Assembly (NCBI RefSeq): GCF_901538355.1 | Contig: NZ_LR593887.1 | Coordinates: forward strand, 682,001-746,000 | DNA length: 64,000 nt | Reading direction: 5' to 3' | Origin: Tuwongella immobilis | GTDB lineage: Bacteria; Planctomycetota; Planctomycetia; Gemmatales; Gemmataceae | The notes under the pieces: generated by a model | The model's input: the letters and a program-made list of their open reading frames with translations, nothing else | Databases searched by the model: none | Told to the model about the DNA's origin: nothing | In this document: piece by piece, positions 1-10,800 of the stretch | Numbering within the stretch: the stretch's first letter is position 1 | Layout: every line of letters starts with the position of its first letter | Translations under genes and position numbers: made by a program

Positions 1-762
1 CAGTATCGGAAGTTTGATCGATTTGAAAAATGGGCGTATTCGCAAGCGGCCATGAGTGTGGCGGTGAGCGATGAAGATGCGACGCTGATGCGAACGCGAT
101 ATGCGGGGCGACAGGTTGCGGTGGTGGATAACGGCGTGGATGTGGCGTTCTTTCAGCCGGGGCCGCTGACGGAACGCGATCCATATCGGCTGTTGTTTCT
201 GGGGAGTTTGGATTGGCGTCCGAACGTGGATGCGATCCAAGTCCTTTTGGAGCAAGTCTTTCCGGCGGTGCTGGCTCAGGAACCCCGGGCGCGGCTGGAG
301 ATTGTCGGTCGGCAGCCATCGCCGCAATTGCGCCAGCAGGTCGCGGGGATGGCGGGCGTGAGTCTGTTCGCCGATGTCGCCGATGTTCGGCCGTATTTGG
401 CGCGAGCCGGTCGGCTGGTGGTGCCGTTGCGAATCGGTGGCGGGTCGCGGCTCAAAATTCTCGAATCGCTGGCAACCAGCACGCCGGTGGTCACCACCAA
501 AGTCGGCGTGGAAGGATTGCATCTGGAAGACCAGCAACATGTTACGGTGGCGGACACGCCGCAAGCGATGGCCACGGCGATTGTCGCGGGAATGCGATCG
601 ACCAAAGCCTTGCAGTTGCAGGCGGCACGCGGACGCCAACGGGTGCTGGAACGCTACGATTGGGACCCGCTCGCCCAGCGATTGGAACAGATTTGGTTCC
701 AGACATTGGGGATTTCGGCTGGCGGAACGAATGCGCCGCCTGTCTTGGCGGAAGTCGCGTAA
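1..762 (+). CDS. Glycosyltransferase family 4 protein, C-terminal part (5' end outside window)
   Basis: The reading frame is open from base 1, so the gene begins upstream and 253 residues are visible. They match the C-terminal Rossmann half of a GT-B glycosyltransferase (GT4, RfaB/PimA-like): an LFLGSLDWRPN strand-loop that starts the second domain, then the glycine-rich GGGSRLKILE motif with the conserved Glu that contacts the nucleotide-sugar (about residues 146-155), followed by TPVVTT and VGVEGL. The family moves a sugar from a nucleotide donor to a lipid, polysaccharide or protein acceptor in the cytoplasm. An ATG at 52 lies inside the conserved domain and is unlikely to be the real start. 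The acceptor cannot be told from this fragment. A hairpin terminator follows 20 nt after the stop. Confidence 0.85.
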   Translation, partial: QYRKFDRFEKWAYSQAAMSVAVSDEDATLMRTRYAGRQVAVVDNGVDVAFFQPGPLTERDPYRLLFLGSLDWRPNVDAIQVLLEQVFPAVLAQEPRARLEIVGRQPSPQLRQQVAGMAGVSLFADVADVRPYLARAGRLVVPLRIGGGSRLKILESLATSTPVVTTKVGVEGLHLEDQQHVTVADTPQAMATAIVAGMRSTKALQLQAARGRQRVLERYDWDPLAQRLEQIWFQTLGISAGGTNAPPVLAEVA

Positions 763-781
763 GCAGAACGGCCCATCGTTC

Positions 782-819
782 AGGAACCCCGGGAAAATTT
801 CCGGGGTTCTTCCATTTTT
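782..819 (+). terminator. Rho-independent terminator after the glycosyltransferase
   Basis: Stem GAACCCCGG (784-792) pairs perfectly with CCGGGGTTC (801-809), extended by a G-T and an A-T pair, with an 8-nt AT-rich loop and a T-rich stretch at 811-819. It lies between the glycosyltransferase stop (762) and the DUF4139 gene (932). Confidence 0.7.
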
Positions 820-931
820 CAATCCAATTGCTCAACCACCTCGTCACAATGGGTAGCACGCATCTGCTCGGCAACGCGAATCAATCACTTGGAAGACGGT
901 TCGCGGAGTCATTGCGACGAGGGCACCCATC

Positions 932-3103
932 ATGTCATTTGTTCGCCGCCTTCTGTGGCTCACTCCGGTTCTTGGGGCAGCCACCGCCGCTGTTCTGCTT
1001 TCCGGCAATTCGGGCATTTCCGCCCCCGCAACCGCTCCCAAAACCGAACTGAAGACGGCAGTGGGACTCCCCATCAGCCGAGTAGCGCTCTTCAGTAGCG
1101 GCGTGGGCTACTTTGCCCGCTCGGGGGATGTGGACGGGAATGTGCGAGTTGATTTGACGTTCCCGGAACGGGACATCAACGACCTGCTGAAGTCGATGAC
1201 GCTGGAAGATTTCGGCGATGGCCAAGTGTCTGCGGTGAGCTATGACAGCCGCGAGCCGATCGACCGGACGCTGGCATCGTTTGCGATCAATCTGAATAAC
1301 AACCCGACGTTGGGTCAGATTCTGACGCAAGCGCGTGGCGAACAAGTGGAAGTGGTGCTGCAACAGAACGTGGTGGGTCAGCCTGGCACGATCAGCGGCA
1401 AGATTGTCGGGTTGGAAACGCACAAGAGCACCAGCGACAAAGGCGCGACGACGGATTCCGAGGTGCTGAATCTGTGGTGTGCGGATGGGATGCGCGCGGT
1501 GAAACTGAGCGATGTTCAGCGTCTTCGCTTCGTGAATCCGACGATCGAAGCGGAAGTCCGTCGCGCGTTGGAAGTACTGTCGCTGAATCACGATCAGCAA
1601 AAGAAAGCGGTGAGCCTGCACTTTACGGGGCAGGGTCGTCGGAAAGTGCAAGTGGGTTACGTGGTTGAGAATCCGATTTGGAAGACAAGCTATCGGTTGG
1701 TGTTGGACAAAGACGGCAAGGAAGTGCCGAAAGTCCAAGGTTGGGCGATTGTGGAGAATCCGACGGATGAAGACTGGAACGGCGTGGAAATGTCGCTGAT
1801 TTCGGGTCGTCCGATCTCGTTCAAGATGGACTTGTACAATCCGCTGTACGTGAATCGTCCGACGGTGGAACCGGAATTGTTCGCGTCGCTGCGTCCGCCC
1901 ACGTATGCCGGTGATCTGAAGAAGTTTGCGAAGGCGATCGATCCGATGGCGGCCATGATGGATGGGCTGTCCGCGCCAAAGCCGACGGCCGCAGCGGAGC
2001 CGATGGAGGAAAAACGGGCACTTTCCGGGATGCGAGGCCGATCGGGAGCGTCGCGTGGGGATGAAGAGGAACTGCTTCGCGATGAGGCCAAACGCCAATT
2101 GAATCTGGATGCGGTCCAATCGGCGGCGACGGCAGCGAAATTGGGCGACAATTTCAGCTACAACATCAACAAAGCGGTCGATTTAGCACGGCAGAAATCG
2201 GCGTTGCTGCCGATTATCGCGGGCGAAATCGAAGCGAAGCGGGTGAGCATTTACAATGCGAGCGTTCAAGCGAAGCACCCGCTGTTGGGGTTGCGGTTGA
2301 AGAACACGACAGGCGTGCATTTGATGCAAGGTCCGATCACGGTGTTCGAAGGCGCAACGTATGCGGGTGATACGCGTGTGTTGGACATCCAGCCGAAGGA
2401 AGAACGGCTCGTTAGCTACGCCATCGATCTGGGGACCGAAGTCAATCCGGTGGTGACGACGCCGAATGAGCGCATCACCTCCGTGAAAATTGACAAGGGA
2501 ATTGTCACCACGAATACGCGGATTCGCTTCCAAAACACGTATCAAATCGTGAATCGCTCGCCGATGGATCGCACGTTGATTCTCGAGCATCCCAATCGGA
2601 AAAATGAGGGATTCAATCTGGTGGAAACCGTCAAACCGGTGGAAGAAACCGCCGATTTGTGGCGGTTCGAGCTGCCAGTGGCATCCGGGAAGAGTGCCTC
2701 GCTGACCGTGACCGAAGAGGACAACACGCTCAGCACCATTGAATTGACCAATTCCAACGACGATCAGATTCGATTCTTCCTGGCGCAAACGGTGCTCAGC
2801 GATGCAGCGCGGGCCAAACTCAATCAAGCCTTGACGATCAAGGGGAAATGCGACCAAGCCGAGCGCGAGTTGGCTCAGGTGACGGCGGAGATTGAGCGGA
2901 TCACCACGGATCAAACGCGGCTGCGGCAAAATCTCCGCGAAGTCCCGCCAACGGCAGAGGCGTATAAGCGGTATCTGAAGAAGTTCGACGAACAAGAAAC
3001 GGAAATGGATGCGCTGACCGAGCGGCAGAAATCGCTGCAAACCAGCGTGCATCAGGCGCGAGTCGCCTATGAAACCTTCTTGTCCAATTTGACCGTAGAA
3101 TAA
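932..3103 (+). CDS. DUF4139-type exported protein, tandem copy 1
   Basis: This 723-residue protein has an N-terminal hydrophobic segment (about residues 5-30, LLWLTPVLGAATAAVLL) that looks like a signal peptide or anchor, so it probably acts outside the cytoplasmic membrane. The body resembles the DUF4139 family of beta-rich surface proteins (VENPTDEDWNGVEMSLISG is typical). The C-terminal 130 residues are charged and predicted coiled coil. It is the first of three tandem paralogues with almost identical blocks. Only the signal region, a linker at about 330-395 (here methionine-, alanine- and charge-rich) and a patch near 510-530 differ. A GAGGG sequence precedes the ATG. The molecular function of DUF4139 is not known to me. 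Confidence 0.8.
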   Translation: MSFVRRLLWLTPVLGAATAAVLLSGNSGISAPATAPKTELKTAVGLPISRVALFSSGVGYFARSGDVDGNVRVDLTFPERDINDLLKSMTLEDFGDGQVSAVSYDSREPIDRTLASFAINLNNNPTLGQILTQARGEQVEVVLQQNVVGQPGTISGKIVGLETHKSTSDKGATTDSEVLNLWCADGMRAVKLSDVQRLRFVNPTIEAEVRRALEVLSLNHDQQKKAVSLHFTGQGRRKVQVGYVVENPIWKTSYRLVLDKDGKEVPKVQGWAIVENPTDEDWNGVEMSLISGRPISFKMDLYNPLYVNRPTVEPELFASLRPPTYAGDLKKFAKAIDPMAAMMDGLSAPKPTAAAEPMEEKRALSGMRGRSGASRGDEEELLRDEAKRQLNLDAVQSAATAAKLGDNFSYNINKAVDLARQKSALLPIIAGEIEAKRVSIYNASVQAKHPLLGLRLKNTTGVHLMQGPITVFEGATYAGDTRVLDIQPKEERLVSYAIDLGTEVNPVVTTPNERITSVKIDKGIVTTNTRIRFQNTYQIVNRSPMDRTLILEHPNRKNEGFNLVETVKPVEETADLWRFELPVASGKSASLTVTEEDNTLSTIELTNSNDDQIRFFLAQTVLSDAARAKLNQALTIKGKCDQAERELAQVTAEIERITTDQTRLRQNLREVPPTAEAYKRYLKKFDEQETEMDALTERQKSLQTSVHQARVAYETFLSNLTVE

Positions 3104-3145
3104 CGAATTTGAGCGTCTGATCGTTCATCCTTTCGGAGCATGGAT

Positions 3146-5338
3146 ATGAATTTCTTGCGACGTGTGATGTGGTTAACCCCGGTCCTCGGGGCGGCGACGG
3201 CGGCGATTCTGCTGGGCACCGGAACGGGCATCTCGGCCCCCGGCGGCGAGAAGCAGACCGAACTGAAGACCGCGGTGGGACTTCCGATTAGCCGCGTGGC
3301 GCTCTTCAGTAGCGGTGTGGGATACTTTGCCCGCTCGGGAGATGTGGACGGGAATGTGCGGGTCGATTTGACGTTCCCGGAACGGGACATCAACGACCTG
3401 CTGAAGTCGATGACGCTGGAAGATTTCGGCGATGGCCAAGTGTCTGCGGTAAGCTATGACAGCCGCGAGCCGATCGACCGGACGCTGGCATCGTTTGCGA
3501 TCAATCTGAATAACAACCCGACGTTGGGTCAGATTCTGACGCAAGCGCGTGGCGAACAAGTGGAAGTGGTGCTGCAACAAAATGTGGTCGGCCAACCGGG
3601 CACGATCAGCGGCAAGATTGTGGGTTTGGAGACGCAGAAGAGCACGAAGGGCGAGGATGTGGTCTCGCAGTCGGAAGTGCTGAATCTGTGGTGCGCGGAT
3701 GGGATGCGCGCGGTGAAGCTGAGCGATGTTCAGCGTCTTCGCTTCGTGAATCCGACGATCGAAGCGGAAGTCCGTCGGGCGTTGGAAGTGCTGTCGCTGA
3801 ATCACGATCAGCAAAAGAAAGCGGTGAGCCTGCACTTTACGGGTCAGGGTCGTCGCAAAGTGCAAGTGGGTTATGTGGTTGAGAATCCGGTGTGGAAGAC
3901 GAGCTATCGGTTGGTGTTGGACAAAGACGGCAAGGAAGTGCCGAAGGTTCAAGGCTGGGCGATTGTGGAGAATCCGACGGATGAAGACTGGAACGGCGTG
4001 GAAATGTCGCTGATTTCAGGGCGTCCGATCTCGTTCAAGATGGACTTGTACAATCCGCTGTACGTGAATCGTCCGACGGTGGAACCGGAATTGTTCGCGT
4101 CGCTGCGTCCGCCCACGTATTCCGGTGATATTGCGCAACTGGAAAAGGCCCAACAAGAACTGGCCAAGGGCAGCGACAAAGCGGTTGATATGCTGGCGAT
4201 GGATGCCGCTCCCGCTGGGGAAGGCGGGGCGATGGGGGGAATGTCCGCTCGCGGCGGGGCGGCGAACGGGACGATGCTCCGCAAGTCGATGCAGGATCGT
4301 CGTGCGCTGCTGCGTGAATCCGAAGAACGCCAGTTGAGTTTGAACGCGGTTCAATCGGCGGCGACGGCAGCGAAGCTGGGCGACAATTTCAGCTACAACA
4401 TCAACAAAGCAGTGGATTTAGCGCGGCAGAAATCGGCGTTGTTGCCGATCATTGCGGGCGAAATCGAAGCGAAGCGAGTGAGCATTTACAATGCGAGCGT
4501 TCAAGCGAAGCATCCGCTGTTGGGGTTGCGGTTGAAGAACACGACGGGCGTGCATTTGATGCAAGGTCCGATTACAGTGTTCGAAGGCGCGACGTATGCG
4601 GGTGATACGCGGGTGCTGGACATCCAGCCGAAGGAAGAACGGCTCGTTAGCTACGCCATCGACCTGGGGACCGAAGTCAACCCGGTGAACGCCTTCCGCA
4701 ATGGCAACATTGTCAAAGTGCGGGCGCAAAAGGGCATTATCTTTACCACCCGCCGCTTCCGCGAAGAGAAGACCTATCAGGTGGTCAATCGCTCGCAAAC
4801 GGATCGCACGCTGTTGATCGAACATCCCAACCGCAAGAACCAAGGTTTCAACCTGGTGAATACGGTGAAGCCGGTGGAAGAAACGGCGGAATTGTGGCGG
4901 TTCGAAATGCCGATCGCGGCGGGCAAGAGCGGCTCGCTGACCATCGCCGAGGAACGCGATCAGCAAGAAACCGTGGCCATCAGCAACACCAACGATGACC
5001 AAATTCGCTTCTTCATCAATCAAGAGCAAGTCAGCGACGGGCTGAAGGCGAAGCTGCAAGAAGCACTCACGCTCAAGGCGAAGATGGACAACGCCAAGCG
5101 CGAACTGCAAAAGGTGCTGGCGGATATTCAGCGAATCACGCAGGATCAAAATCGGCTGCGTCAGAATCTTCGAGAAGTGCCGCAAGCCTCGGAAGCGTAC
5201 AAGCGCTATCTGAAGAAGTTCGACGACCAAGAAAAGGAAATGGACGGCCTGACGACGCAACAAAAGGAACTGCAAAATAGCGAGTTCCAAGCGCGAGTGG
5301 CCTACGAAACCTTCTTGGCGAACTTGACCATCGAATAA
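3146..5338 (+). CDS. DUF4139-type exported protein, tandem copy 2
   Basis: Second paralogue, about 730 residues. An in-frame ATG at 3140 touches the Shine-Dalgarno GGAG (3135-3138), leaving only 1 nt. The ATG at 3146 has 7 nt spacing and gives the sequence MNFLRRVMWLTP, aligned with copy 1, so 3146 is chosen. The layout is signal/anchor, long conserved body, divergent linker (about 325-400) with KAQQELAKGSDKA and glycine-rich parts, second conserved body, coiled-coil tail. It follows copy 1 by 42 nt on the same strand, so the three copies probably form one transcript. Long stretches are identical to copies 1 and 3 even at third codon positions, which points to recent duplication or gene conversion. 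Confidence 0.8.
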   Translation: MNFLRRVMWLTPVLGAATAAILLGTGTGISAPGGEKQTELKTAVGLPISRVALFSSGVGYFARSGDVDGNVRVDLTFPERDINDLLKSMTLEDFGDGQVSAVSYDSREPIDRTLASFAINLNNNPTLGQILTQARGEQVEVVLQQNVVGQPGTISGKIVGLETQKSTKGEDVVSQSEVLNLWCADGMRAVKLSDVQRLRFVNPTIEAEVRRALEVLSLNHDQQKKAVSLHFTGQGRRKVQVGYVVENPVWKTSYRLVLDKDGKEVPKVQGWAIVENPTDEDWNGVEMSLISGRPISFKMDLYNPLYVNRPTVEPELFASLRPPTYSGDIAQLEKAQQELAKGSDKAVDMLAMDAAPAGEGGAMGGMSARGGAANGTMLRKSMQDRRALLRESEERQLSLNAVQSAATAAKLGDNFSYNINKAVDLARQKSALLPIIAGEIEAKRVSIYNASVQAKHPLLGLRLKNTTGVHLMQGPITVFEGATYAGDTRVLDIQPKEERLVSYAIDLGTEVNPVNAFRNGNIVKVRAQKGIIFTTRRFREEKTYQVVNRSQTDRTLLIEHPNRKNQGFNLVNTVKPVEETAELWRFEMPIAAGKSGSLTIAEERDQQETVAISNTNDDQIRFFINQEQVSDGLKAKLQEALTLKAKMDNAKRELQKVLADIQRITQDQNRLRQNLREVPQASEAYKRYLKKFDDQEKEMDGLTTQQKELQNSEFQARVAYETFLANLTIE

Positions 5339-5388
5339 GCGGCTGACGTTGCTGGTGAATTCAAAATCCAATCTTTGGAGATGTTGAT

Positions 5389-7599
5389 ATGTTGATTCGT
5401 TTGCGGAAGGTGATGCTGTTCCTGACGCCGGTCCTTGGAGCGGCGACGGCGGCGATGTTGCTCAGCACGGCGACCGGCATCTCGGCTCCCGGTGGCGAGA
5501 AGCAGACCGAACTGAAGACGGCAGTGGGACTTCCGATCAGCCGCGTGGCGCTGTTCAGCAGCGGCGTGGGTTACTTTGCCCGCTCGGGAGATGTGGACGG
5601 GAATGTGCGGGTCGATTTGACGTTCCCGGAACGGGACATTAACGACCTGCTGAAGTCGATGACGCTGGAAGATTTCGGCGATGGTCAAGTGTCTGCGGTA
5701 AGCTATGACAGCCGCGAGCCGATCGACCGGACATTGGCATCGTTTGCGATCAATCTGAATAACAACCCGACGTTGGGTCAGATTCTGACACAAGCGCGTG
5801 GCGAACAAGTGGAAGTGGTGCTGCAACAGAATGTGGTGGGGCAACCGGGCACGATCAGCGGCAAGATTGTGGGTTTGGAGACGCAGCGCAGCACGAAGGG
5901 CGAGGATGTGGTCTCGCAGTCGGAAGTGCTGAATCTGTGGTGCGCGGATGGGATGCGCGCGGTGAAGCTGAGCGACGTCCAGCGATTGCGGTTTGTGAAT
6001 CCGACGATCGAAGCGGAAGTCCGTCGGGCGTTGGAAGTGCTGTCGCTGAATCACGATCAGCAAAAGAAAGCGGTGAGCCTGCACTTCACGGGTCAGGGTC
6101 GTCGGAAAGTGCAAGTGGGTTACGTCGTTGAGAATCCGATTTGGAAGACAAGCTATCGGTTAGTGTTGGACAAAGACGGCAAGGAAGTGCCGAAAGTCCA
6201 AGGTTGGGCGATTGTGGAAAATCCGACGGATGAAGACTGGAACGGCGTGGAAATGTCGCTGATTTCGGGTCGTCCGATCTCGTTCAAGATGGACTTGTAC
6301 AATCCGTTGTATGTGAATCGTCCGACGGTGGAACCGGAACTCTTTGCGTCGCTGCGTCCGCCCACCTATTCCGGCGATATGATGGCCCGCAACAATCTTG
6401 CGGACATGCCGGCGGGGAATCTCGGCGGCTTTGGCGGCGGTGCTGGGTTTGCTGGCGGCGGGATTGGCGGGCCGGGCAATGCACCGATGCCCGCTCCGAT
6501 GGCGGCGGCTGCTCCGATGGCTCCTTCGCCGAAAATGGCTCTGCCGCGGATGCGCACCGAGCAACTGCTGAAACAGCAAGCCGAGACCGATCGCTTCAAT
6601 TTCGATGCGGTTCAATCGGCGGCGACGGCGGCGAAATTGGGCGACAATTTCAGCTACAACATCAACAAAGCGGTCGATTTGGCACGGCAGAAATCGGCGT
6701 TGCTGCCGATTATTGCAGGGGAAATCGAAGCGAAGCGGGTGAGCATTTACAATGCGAGCGTTCAAGCGAAGCATCCGCTGTTGGGATTGCGGTTGAAGAA
6801 CACGACTGGCGTGCATTTGATGCAAGGTCCGATCACGGTGTTTGAAGGCGCGACGTATGCGGGTGATACGCGGGTGCTAGACATCCAGCCGAAGGAAGAA
6901 CGGCTGGTTAGCTACGCCATCGATCTGGGGACCGAAGTCAATCCGGTGAATGGCGATGGCACCAGCCGCATCACGCAAGTCAAGGTGCAGAAGGGGATTG
7001 TGATTACCACGACCCGCTTCCGCGAAGAGAAGACCTACCAAGTCGTGAATCGCTCGCAAACGGATCGCACGCTGCTGGTGGAGCATCCCAACCGCAAGAA
7101 TCAAGGCTTCAACCTGGTGAACACGGTGAAGCCGGTGGAAGAAACGGCGGAATTGTGGCGGTTCGAAATGCCGGTCGCGGCGGGCAAGAGCGGCTCGCTG
7201 ACCGTCGCCGAGGAACGCGATCAAGGCACTTCGATTGCGATCAGCAATTCGAATGACGATCAGATTCGCTTCTTTGTGTCGCAAGCCGTGACCAGCGAAG
7301 CGGTGAAGATCAAGCTGCAAGAAGCGATGGCACTCAAGGCGAAGGTGGACAACGCCAAGCGTGAGCTGCAGAAGGTCGAAGCCGATATTCAACGGATCAC
7401 GCAGGATCAAAATCGGCTGCGTCAGAATCTTCGAGAAGTGCCGCAAGCCTCGGAAGCGTACAAGCGCTATCTGAAGAAGTTCGACGACCAAGAAAAGGAA
7501 ATGGACGGCCTGACGACGCAACAAAAGGAACTGCAAAACAGCGAGTTCCAAGCGCGAGTGGCCTACGAAACCTTCTTGGCCAACCTCACGGTCGAATAA
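5389..7599 (+). CDS. DUF4139-type exported protein, tandem copy 3
   Basis: Third paralogue, 736 residues, 50 nt after copy 2, with GGAG (5377-5380) 8 nt before its ATG. The N-terminal segment (LTPVLGAATAAMLL) again looks like a signal or anchor. The linker between the two conserved blocks (about 325-405) is different from those of copies 1 and 2: it is rich in Gly, Ala, Pro and Met (GGFGGGAGFAGGGIGG and PAPMAAAAPMAP). The C-terminal coiled-coil region is nearly identical to copy 2. The variable linker in an otherwise constant frame suggests that the three proteins share a fold or partner but differ in spacing or surface exposure. Function unknown. Confidence 0.8.
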   Translation: MLIRLRKVMLFLTPVLGAATAAMLLSTATGISAPGGEKQTELKTAVGLPISRVALFSSGVGYFARSGDVDGNVRVDLTFPERDINDLLKSMTLEDFGDGQVSAVSYDSREPIDRTLASFAINLNNNPTLGQILTQARGEQVEVVLQQNVVGQPGTISGKIVGLETQRSTKGEDVVSQSEVLNLWCADGMRAVKLSDVQRLRFVNPTIEAEVRRALEVLSLNHDQQKKAVSLHFTGQGRRKVQVGYVVENPIWKTSYRLVLDKDGKEVPKVQGWAIVENPTDEDWNGVEMSLISGRPISFKMDLYNPLYVNRPTVEPELFASLRPPTYSGDMMARNNLADMPAGNLGGFGGGAGFAGGGIGGPGNAPMPAPMAAAAPMAPSPKMALPRMRTEQLLKQQAETDRFNFDAVQSAATAAKLGDNFSYNINKAVDLARQKSALLPIIAGEIEAKRVSIYNASVQAKHPLLGLRLKNTTGVHLMQGPITVFEGATYAGDTRVLDIQPKEERLVSYAIDLGTEVNPVNGDGTSRITQVKVQKGIVITTTRFREEKTYQVVNRSQTDRTLLVEHPNRKNQGFNLVNTVKPVEETAELWRFEMPVAAGKSGSLTVAEERDQGTSIAISNSNDDQIRFFVSQAVTSEAVKIKLQEAMALKAKVDNAKRELQKVEADIQRITQDQNRLRQNLREVPQASEAYKRYLKKFDDQEKEMDGLTTQQKELQNSEFQARVAYETFLANLTVE

Positions 7600-7631
7600 T
7601 CGACGGTCGAATCATCGGGTTGAATCGCATT

Positions 7632-7677
7632 GGCCTCGTCATCGAAGTGATTCGGTGGCGGGGCCGATCGCGTTTTT
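7632..7677 (+). terminator. Rho-independent terminator closing the DUF4139 cluster
   Basis: A 15-bp stem (7632-7646 with 7651-7665) contains three positions that pair only as G-U in RNA, and a 4-nt loop GTGA. Five Ts follow at 7673-7677, 7 nt after the stem. It lies 32 nt after the third DUF4139 gene, as expected for the end of that transcript. The rest of the gap up to 7898 shows no convincing gene. Confidence 0.7.
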
Positions 7678-7898
7678 AGGAAATCTCCCGTTGGAAAGCT
7701 GGCGAAATTGGGCGAATGATGCCGTTGATGCGGGCGTTGGAGCGGCGAGATTTTCGGCAGCGGGGGATGCGCGGGCGAGTGGGCAGCCGAATTCCAATGG
7801 AATTCCCGGCGAGACGGAGATTGATCCGGCCACTTGGGCGGGGTATGCTGTGCAAGTGTTGACTGCTCTTGCATGACCGCCTGTTCGGAGCCGGTTGG

Positions 7899-10800
7899 AT
7901 GGAACAGCCCCGCAACGCCTCGCCTGTTGGCTCCTCGATTGGGTCCGATTCGCCGACAGTGCAGATGGTGGCGGCCCAGTTGGATCGCTGGCGCGACCGC
8001 CTCATCGATCTCACACGACGCAATCCGCTGATTTCGTTCCGCACCAATCGGGCGATGCAGTTGCGATTGGCCAAGCCCGAACCGGCGGGCATCTTCGAGC
8101 GGATCGTCCGTCAACGGCAGCCGTATCGATTCTGGACTCCACCAGATGGAACGTCTCCGGCCGCATCCACGACACCGTCGGCCACCCCCGCCAGTGGCAA
8201 ATCCGCCGCCGGGGACAACTCCACGAAAAAGCCTCGCCAGAAACAACGGGCCGATGAGTTACTCTGCGAAGAACTCGAACGCCGCGAATTGCAGGAAGTG
8301 CTGACGCAACTGTATCGCCGCAGTCGATCGGATTATCTCGAACGTGGCTTGCGAAGTCTGCATCTGGCGTTCGGCATGCTGGAATGGCCCGAAACTCCGA
8401 ACGGGCCGCCGATTCATTCGCCGTTGGTGCTGTTGCCAGTGGTGTTGTCTCGCCCCACGCCGCGCGAACCGTTTGCGCTGAGCCTCGCCGAGGACGAGCC
8501 GACGTTGAATCCCGCGTTATCGCTGCGATTTCAGCGGGAATTGGACCTGAAATTGCCCGCAATCGCGGATTGGGACGATGAGGGATTTACGCTGGATGCC
8601 TACTTCAACCGCATCGAATCGGCGGTGGAGCAATTCAGCGGATTTCGGCTGACTCGGTCGGCGATTTTGGGGCTATTTTCCTTCGATAAAGGCGTGATGC
8701 ACCTGGATTTGACGCTGCACGCTGAGATGGCGATTCGGCATCCGATGATTCGGGCGTTGGCGGGCGAGGCAATCAATCTCCCCCGCATCACTCCGCCGGA
8801 AGAATCGACGCTGGACACCATTGCTCCGGTGGAGTCGCGATTCACGATTCTGGATGCGGATGCTAGCCAACTGCGTGCGGTGGAGGCTGGGCGACAGGGG
8901 CAGAGTTTTGTGCTGATCGGCCCGCCGGGGACGGGGAAGAGTCAGACGATTGCCAACCTGATCGCCGATCGATTGGCTGTGGGGCAATCGGTGCTGTTTG
9001 TCTCGGCAAAAATGGCCGCACTCGAAGTTGTGCATCGTCGGCTGGAGCAGGCCGGGCTGGGCGATTGTTGTCTGGAAGTGCATTCGCAACTGGCCCAACG
9101 CGGACGGGTGGTGCAGGAGCTGTTCCGCACGCTGCATCTACCACCGGATCAATCGCCGGATGATCCGCAACCCGTTGCCCTGCAACAACGTCGGGCACAA
9201 CTCAACGCGTTGGTGCAGGCGATGCATCGCCTCCGCGAACCGCTCGGAATCAGCGTCGCGGAGGCACTCGAACGCATCGCCCAAGCCCGCCGCTTGCCCC
9301 GACTGGAACTCGACGAACTCGATCAACTCGAGGTGCGCAAATGCGATTCCGCATGGTACGAATCCGCCAAACGAATCATGCAGCGACTCGCGCGCTTGGG
9401 GCGGATGTTGGATGCGGGACAAGATACCCCGTGGGAGTATCTGCGGGCCACTGAGTATTCGCTGAGTTTGCAGGAAGAGTTGGCCGCCGCGATTGATCGG
9501 GTGCAGGCCGCAATATCCCGACGTGAGCAGCGATTGCGAGAGGTGATTGCGACACTGCAACTGCCTTCATCGTTGATCGACGATGAACGGTTGCGGCGGG
9601 CATCGTCACTTGCCGATGAACGGCCCGCGCCGTTACCGCCGATGGACTGGTGGCAACTGCCATCGCTTGACCCCCTGCGGCAGGAAATCGAACGCCACAC
9701 GGGATTGCAACACGCAATTCGTCAGCAGCGGCGGACACTCACCGATCGCAACGGTCCAGCGATTTGGGCGGTGCCGCCTCGGTTGGTTGAGACCATTCAG
9801 CAGGCATGGACGCGGTTGCAACCGCTGATGGCACATGATCCCCGAGGCACGGGCATTCTCGCCGAATCCGAACGGCTGCATCGCTGGTGTTTGCAGACGG
9901 GGGAGCAACTTCCCGATTGGCGGGCCGATGCGCAAGCGATTGCCGATGCGTTGGGGCTGACGGCGAATTTCCGCACGCCGCGCCGGTTGCGCATGTTGCT
10001 GGATGTCGTCGATTTGCTGCGTCAAGCCCCGCAAACGCCGGTGGAACCCGCGTGGTTTGGAACGGGGATGATGGCCCGCGTGCAAGCGGTGTTTGCTGCG
10101 TGCAAAGACGCATTCGCGGCATCGGCCCCGAAGCGCGATCGACTGTTGGCCCGGTACGATGAGCGGCTGTTTAGCCTCGATTTGGACCGACTCGCGGCCG
10201 ATTTCACCGAGGCGTATCAATCGCGGTGGCGGTGGCTGGATGCGGGCTATCGCCGCGATTGCCAAGCGATTCAGCGGGTCAGCCGCGATGGAACGGTGCC
10301 GACAACTCTGTTGGAAGATTTGCGGGATGCCCGCGAATTGTTGCGGCGGGATGCCCGATTTGAGACGGAATTTGGCCGCGAACGCCCGCTATTGGGCCGA
10401 TACACACGCCAATTGGCCCACAGCGACGGGTTGGAATCGACCGCAAAGGCCATCGCACTGGCGGGTGCGCTGCTCGATGCGCTGCGGACTTTGGAACAAG
10501 CGACGATTCCGAGCAAACTCATCGATTTGGCCGCGCATGCGCAGTCGTTCTCGCCGGAAATTCTCGCGAGGGCCGATCGCTTGCGAAGCACGCTGTCCCG
10601 ATGGCAAAGCGATGCGGCAGCGTTGGCTGCGACCTTGCCGCAAGCGTCGCTCCCCGGTTCGCGGTTGCCGTTGCTCGATACCCCGTTGGACGAATTGGCA
10701 CCGTATGTCGAATCACTGCGGGCAGCCGTCGAGGGGTTGTCGCGCACCATGGAACCGCTGTTGCATCGTCCGGTGGCACGGCCCACCGATCTGCTCGTGT

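Larger units (their letters stand above)
932..7599 (+). repeat. Tandem triplication of a ~2.2-kb gene
   Basis: The three DUF4139 genes share long near-identical nucleotide blocks. The segment from the VGLPISRVALFSSG codons through the NNPTLGQILTQARGEQ codons (about 1065-1360, 3265-3565, 5515-5815) differs at only a few positions, mostly silent. The blocks either side of the variable linker are similarly alike, while linker and signal regions are unalignable. The unit lengths are about 2.2 kb each. Confidence 0.85.

Noticed and set aside
935-2119. Long antisense open frame (394 codons) over the first DUF4139 gene, with similar ones over copies 2 and 3
   Set aside because: It mirrors the strongly biased codons of the sense gene, has no ribosome site or family motif, and the sense frame has a signal peptide and family match.
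7655-7876. Short plus-strand open frame between the DUF4139 cluster and the helicase
   Set aside because: It begins inside the terminator hairpin, has no ribosome site and shows no recognised sequence.
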